Below, piece by piece: positions 6,684 through 8,730 of a DNA stretch of 8,730 nt. Origin of the DNA: Clostridia bacterium (GTDB lineage Bacteria > Bacillota > Clostridia > Christensenellales > Maliibacteriaceae). Both the position numbers and the translations under genes were made by a program. The stretch's first letter is position 1. Each line of letters opens with the position of its first letter. The stretch covers positions 1 through 8,730 of the forward strand of contig JAGBGW010000088.1 of NCBI GenBank assembly GCA_017935825.1, written 5' to 3'. Below the pieces are notes generated by a model. That model ran no database searches. It was not told the origin of the DNA and saw only the letters and a list, made by a program, of their open reading frames with translations.

Positions 6684-6713
6684 TTGCCGATAATATGACG
6701 TCTATATTATAAT
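6684..6713 (+). promoter_or_regulatory. Possible rightward promoter sharing the palindromic -10 region
   Basis: On the plus strand, TTGCCG (6684-6689) and TATAAT (6708-6713) are 18 bases apart. It would fire rightward and give the M23 gene a leader of nearly 200 bases. It exists because the -10 region is palindromic, so it may be a weak by-product of the leftward promoter. Confidence 0.4.
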
Positions 6714-6715
6714 AT
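6704..6715. repeat. 12-base perfect palindrome over the -10 element, part of a longer AT-rich symmetric region
   Basis: ATATTATAATAT reads the same on both strands and therefore presents TATAAT in both directions (minus 6706-6711, plus 6708-6713). Just beside and overlapping it, TAATAT-GACGTC-T-ATATTA (6691-6709) is a second, nearly perfect inverted repeat across the expected minus-strand start site. It could be a symmetric promoter, a regulator-binding site, or both. Confidence 0.6.
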
Positions 6716-6734
6716 GGAAACTGTGGACAGGCAA
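6706..6734 (-). promoter_or_regulatory. Sigma-A-type promoter for the primosome/kinase operon
   Basis: On the minus strand, TTGCCT (6729-6734) and a perfect TATAAT (6706-6711) are separated by 17 bases. The expected start is near 6699, giving a leader of about 46 bases before the chosen ATG. It fits the housekeeping consensus at 4 of 6 and 6 of 6 positions. Confidence 0.75.
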
Positions 6735-6817
6735 TCAAAATATCGATGGCAGAGGGCAGACAATCGTGTGCAAAAACACAGATTTCATTAAGATTGCGCC
6801 GGAAGCCGAGAAAAGAC

Positions 6818-6846
6818 TTGTCATATCTTTGTAATATCTTTAAAAT
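6818..6846 (+). promoter_or_regulatory. Sigma-A-type promoter for the M23 peptidase gene
   Basis: TTGTCA (6818-6823) and TAAAAT (6841-6846) are 17 bases apart, each 5 of 6 to consensus. The start would be near 6853, leaving a leader of about 60 bases. The spacer contains ATATCTTT twice (6823-6830 and 6834-6841), 11 bases apart; the second copy runs into the -10. Confidence 0.75.
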
Positions 6847-6861
6847 GTATATAGCGGTATT

Positions 6862-6876
6862 ATGCCCTTTGGGCAT
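6862..6876 (+). repeat. Small perfect hairpin in the M23 gene leader
   Basis: ATGCCC-TTT-GGGCAT is a perfect 6-base inverted repeat with a 3-base loop, just after the predicted transcript start. No T run follows, so it is not a terminator. It may stabilise the 5' end of the mRNA or be a protein-binding site. Confidence 0.55.
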
Positions 6877-6902
6877 GTAGTACGCAGCCGTATCGATTTA
6901 TG

Positions 6903-6908
6903 AAGGAG
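6903..6908 (+). promoter_or_regulatory. Ribosome binding site of the M23 peptidase gene
   Basis: AAGGAG lies 6 bases before the ATG at 6915-6917, the first good start in the long open frame that continues to the window edge. Confidence 0.8.
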
Positions 6909-6914
6909 ACTTCC

Positions 6915-8730
6915 ATGGCAGACGAGCGGAAAGTTACCATAAATAAACCAAAGAAAAAAAGAAAGTATCGCTGGGTGTGCCCGGATTGGCTGGCGCGCAT
7001 TCTGCCCGAGGGCGTGGTGGCAAAGCTGCCCACCAGGGCATCGGTACAAAAAACGAATAAGATGCAGGCGGCAGCGCCTGCAAAGAATGAAGCGCCTCAA
7101 CAGGCACGACCCGTAAGCCCAAACACGGAATCCGTGCCCCGTATGCAGCCAAGCGAAAAAACCATGCGCCTTGCTGCGCTGGAATATGAAAATCTGGGCA
7201 ATACCATGCGCATGGTGGATGCAACAGGCAGGGTCGTCACATTGAATTCGGGCAAGCATCCCATCGCACAGCCTGTGCGAAATGAAAACGAGCCCCCGAT
7301 GCAGCAGACTGCCTCCATGCCCGTGCAGCAAAACCGGCAGATGGACATGCTGGAGGATATGTCGATCCTGCATCCGCAAAAGCACAGAAATGCATTCCTT
7401 CTTCGCATGCAGCAAAATCGGCTCAAAAAGCAGGATAAGCGAAACGACAAATATGTAAGCCGCGAGAAAAAAGCACAACAAAAGCGCACTGTGCGCAATC
7501 GCCGTGCATGGATCAGTGCCGGTGTGGCCTGCGCATTGATCGCCCTTGTCACCGGTGGTGCGATCGCAGCATGGCATTACGAGCTTTTTGATGAATCCAT
7601 CCGTTATGTGGAAGTGACGCAGGTCTATTTTGACGGCATTCCCGTGGGCGCGGTGGAAGACGGGGAAAAACTGCAGCAGAATGTGGATGCCCTGTATGAG
7701 GAATTGTCCGTGCAGTACGGCGTGGACGTACTTGCCAATCAGGAACTGGTGCTGCAGGATGCCCTGGTGGATCCCCGCTACGTTTCCAGCGTGGATGAAG
7801 TCACCCGGGAAGTCAAACGCAATATCGGTATCAACGTCAATGCCACCGTCATTACCATCGACGGCATGGTGGGCGCGGTACTGGAATCCAAAGAGGATGC
7901 ACAGTGGGTGCTGGATCAGGCACTTGCCCCTTATCTTGGCGGTGATGGAGACATAGAAGTGGGCTTCCTTGAGGATGTGAAGATCGAGCAGCAGGAAGTG
8001 GACTATTCCCTGGTGCGTTCCCGTGAAGATGCCTTCCAGTTTTTGACGGTGGGTGTGGATGCGGCACAGGTATATACGGTCAAATCCGGCGATACCCTTT
8101 GGAGTATTTCCGACCACTTTGGCTATACCATCGCAGAAATCCGCCAGGCAAATCCTGCCCTTGCAAACAGTGACGATCTGTATGTGGGCATGGAACTTTC
8201 CCTGATGAGTCCCCAGCGGCTTTTGAATGTATCGGGCGTACAGGTCATCAAAGAAAACGTGGCCATCCCCCATGAGACGGAGACGACGGAAGATGATTCC
8301 ATGTACACCGACCAAAAGGTCGTGACGCAGGAAGGTTCCGACGGCGAAAAGATCGTCACCACCCAGATCAACTATGTAAACGGCATGGAGGCCTCCCGCA
8401 CGGTTTTGAGCGAGGAGATCGTTACCGAACCCGTTACCGAGCGTGTGACCGTGGGTACAAAGAAACGTCCCAGCAATGTTTCTGCAGCAGGTTATATGCG
8501 CCCTGTCACAGGCGGCCGCGTTACCTCGCCCTTTGGTCCCAGACGTGCACCTACGGCAGGCGCAAGCACCTACCACCGCGGCGTGGATATCGGTGTTGGC
8601 TACGGCACGCCCATCATGGCCACCCGTGACGGTACCGTCACCTACGCAGGCTGGAACGGCGGCTACGGCTACATGGTGGAAGTGGACCATGGCGGCGGCG
8701 TACGCTCCCGTTACGCACACTGCTCCAGCA
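6915..8730 (+). CDS. Membrane-anchored LysM-G5-M23 metallopeptidase (peptidoglycan hydrolase), 3' end cut by the window
   Basis: There are 605 codons open to the right edge. Residues 1-198 form a long, Lys/Arg-, Gln- and Met-rich tail, expected to be cytoplasmic, with WVCPDWLARILPEG near its start and a very basic stretch just before the membrane helix at about 199-220. Outside the membrane, two copies of a short motif (VYFDGIPVGAV at about 237, ITIDGMVGAVL at about 313) precede a LysM domain (about 386-430, VYTVKSGDTLWSIS), which binds wall glycan. A G5 domain follows (about 444-515), then the M23 domain from about 526. M23 metal ligands His554 and Asp558 (HRGVD) and the catalytic His602 (YAH) are visible; the final HxH ligand pair lies beyond the window. 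The family cuts peptidoglycan cross-bridges or stem peptides, in remodelling or sporulation-linked roles. It diverges from the replication operon across a shared promoter region. Confidence 0.92.
   Translation, partial: MADERKVTINKPKKKRKYRWVCPDWLARILPEGVVAKLPTRASVQKTNKMQAAAPAKNEAPQQARPVSPNTESVPRMQPSEKTMRLAALEYENLGNTMRMVDATGRVVTLNSGKHPIAQPVRNENEPPMQQTASMPVQQNRQMDMLEDMSILHPQKHRNAFLLRMQQNRLKKQDKRNDKYVSREKKAQQKRTVRNRRAWISAGVACALIALVTGGAIAAWHYELFDESIRYVEVTQVYFDGIPVGAVEDGEKLQQNVDALYEELSVQYGVDVLANQELVLQDALVDPRYVSSVDEVTREVKRNIGINVNATVITIDGMVGAVLESKEDAQWVLDQALAPYLGGDGDIEVGFLEDVKIEQQEVDYSLVRSREDAFQFLTVGVDAAQVYTVKSGDTLWSISDHFGYTIAEIRQANPALANSDDLYVGMELSLMSPQRLLNVSGVQVIKENVAIPHETETTEDDSMYTDQKVVTQEGSDGEKIVTTQINYVNGMEASRTVLSEEIVTEPVTERVTVGTKKRPSNVSAAGYMRPVTGGRVTSPFGPRRAPTAGASTYHRGVDIGVGYGTPIMATRDGTVTYAGWNGGYGYMVEVDHGGGVRSRYAHCSS

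Larger units (their letters stand above)
1..6699 (-). other. Probable single transcription unit: primosome pair, four kinases and one L,D-transpeptidase
   Basis: Seven genes share one strand, with gaps of 31, 61, 17, 41, 29 and 19 bases in transcription order. None of the gaps holds a GC-rich hairpin followed by a T run in the sense of transcription. The only strong promoter seen lies upstream of the DnaD-like gene, with an expected start near 6699. Internal weak promoters, for example in the 61-base gap at 4108-4168, cannot be excluded. Confidence 0.65.
6654..6914. other. Divergent intergenic region between the DnaD-like and M23 peptidase genes
   Basis: These 261 bases separate the two divergent genes and are richer in A and T than the coding DNA around them. 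They hold the leader and promoter of the minus-strand unit, an AT palindrome, at least one plus-strand promoter, a small leader hairpin and the ribosome site of the M23 gene. No small gene, tRNA or riboswitch is recognisable. Confidence 0.8.

Noticed and set aside
6722..6730. DnaA-box-like sequence CTGTCCACA (minus strand) between the -35 and -10 of the primosome operon
   Set aside because: Two mismatches to TTATCCACA; a match this loose is expected about once by chance in a region this size, and no second box is nearby.
6762..6784. Imperfect hairpin AATC-g-TGTG / CACA-GATT in the intergenic region
   Set aside because: Short, bulged and AT-rich with no T run; it lies upstream of the plus-strand promoter at 6818, and nothing supports a terminator or RNA role.
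6840..8720. A 626-codon open frame on the minus strand, opposite the M23 peptidase gene
   Set aside because: The translation is rich in His, Cys and Ala with no recognisable domain, and it lies wholly antisense to a gene with clear LysM, G5 and M23 motifs plus its own promoter and ribosome site. It is a frame shadow of biased codon use.

Overview
The window looks like chromosomal DNA from a Gram-positive, probably clostridial (Firmicutes) bacterium of moderately high GC. The evidence is strong AGGAGG-type ribosome binding sites, a DnaD-domain protein next to a DnaC/DnaI-type helicase loader, a membrane-anchored LysM-G5-M23 cell-wall hydrolase and a YkuD L,D-transpeptidase. The genus cannot be read from the sequence. 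Nothing indicates phage, transposons, CRISPR or RNA genes.

Layout. Positions 1-6653 hold seven genes, all on the minus strand, with gaps of 17 to 61 bases and no visible terminator between them. In transcription order (right to left) they are a DnaD-like replication protein with four tandem DnaD repeats (5193-6653), a DnaC/DnaI-like ATPase helicase loader (4169-5161), PfkB-family kinase A (3139-4107), PfkB kinase B (2141-3121), a secreted or membrane-anchored L,D-transpeptidase (1245-2099), PfkB kinase C (262-1215) and PfkB kinase D (1-242, cut by the window edge). A good sigma-A-type promoter (TTGCCT-17-TATAAT, minus strand, 6706-6734) sits just upstream of the first gene.

Positions 6654-6914 form a divergent promoter region. 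It carries the minus-strand promoter, a palindromic -10 region that could also fire rightward, a second plus-strand promoter (TTGTCA-17-TAAAAT, 6818-6846) and a small leader hairpin. From 6915 to the right edge, on the plus strand, runs a large gene open at its 3' end. It encodes a bitopic protein with a long basic cytoplasmic tail, one membrane helix, a LysM domain, a G5 domain and an M23 metallopeptidase domain.

How the genes may work together. The DnaD-like protein and the helicase loader are a recognisable primosome pair that should load the replicative helicase. The four kinases are ribokinase-family paralogues; B, C and D resemble each other more than A does. Their substrates cannot be assigned. 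Both the L,D-transpeptidase and the M23 protein act on peptidoglycan, so cell-wall enzymes lie on both sides of the primosome pair. A functional link between the kinases and the wall enzymes is only a hypothesis. The points most worth a second look are the kinase array interrupted by a transpeptidase, the four-repeat DnaD protein, the symmetric divergent promoter and the long cytoplasmic tail on the M23 protein.
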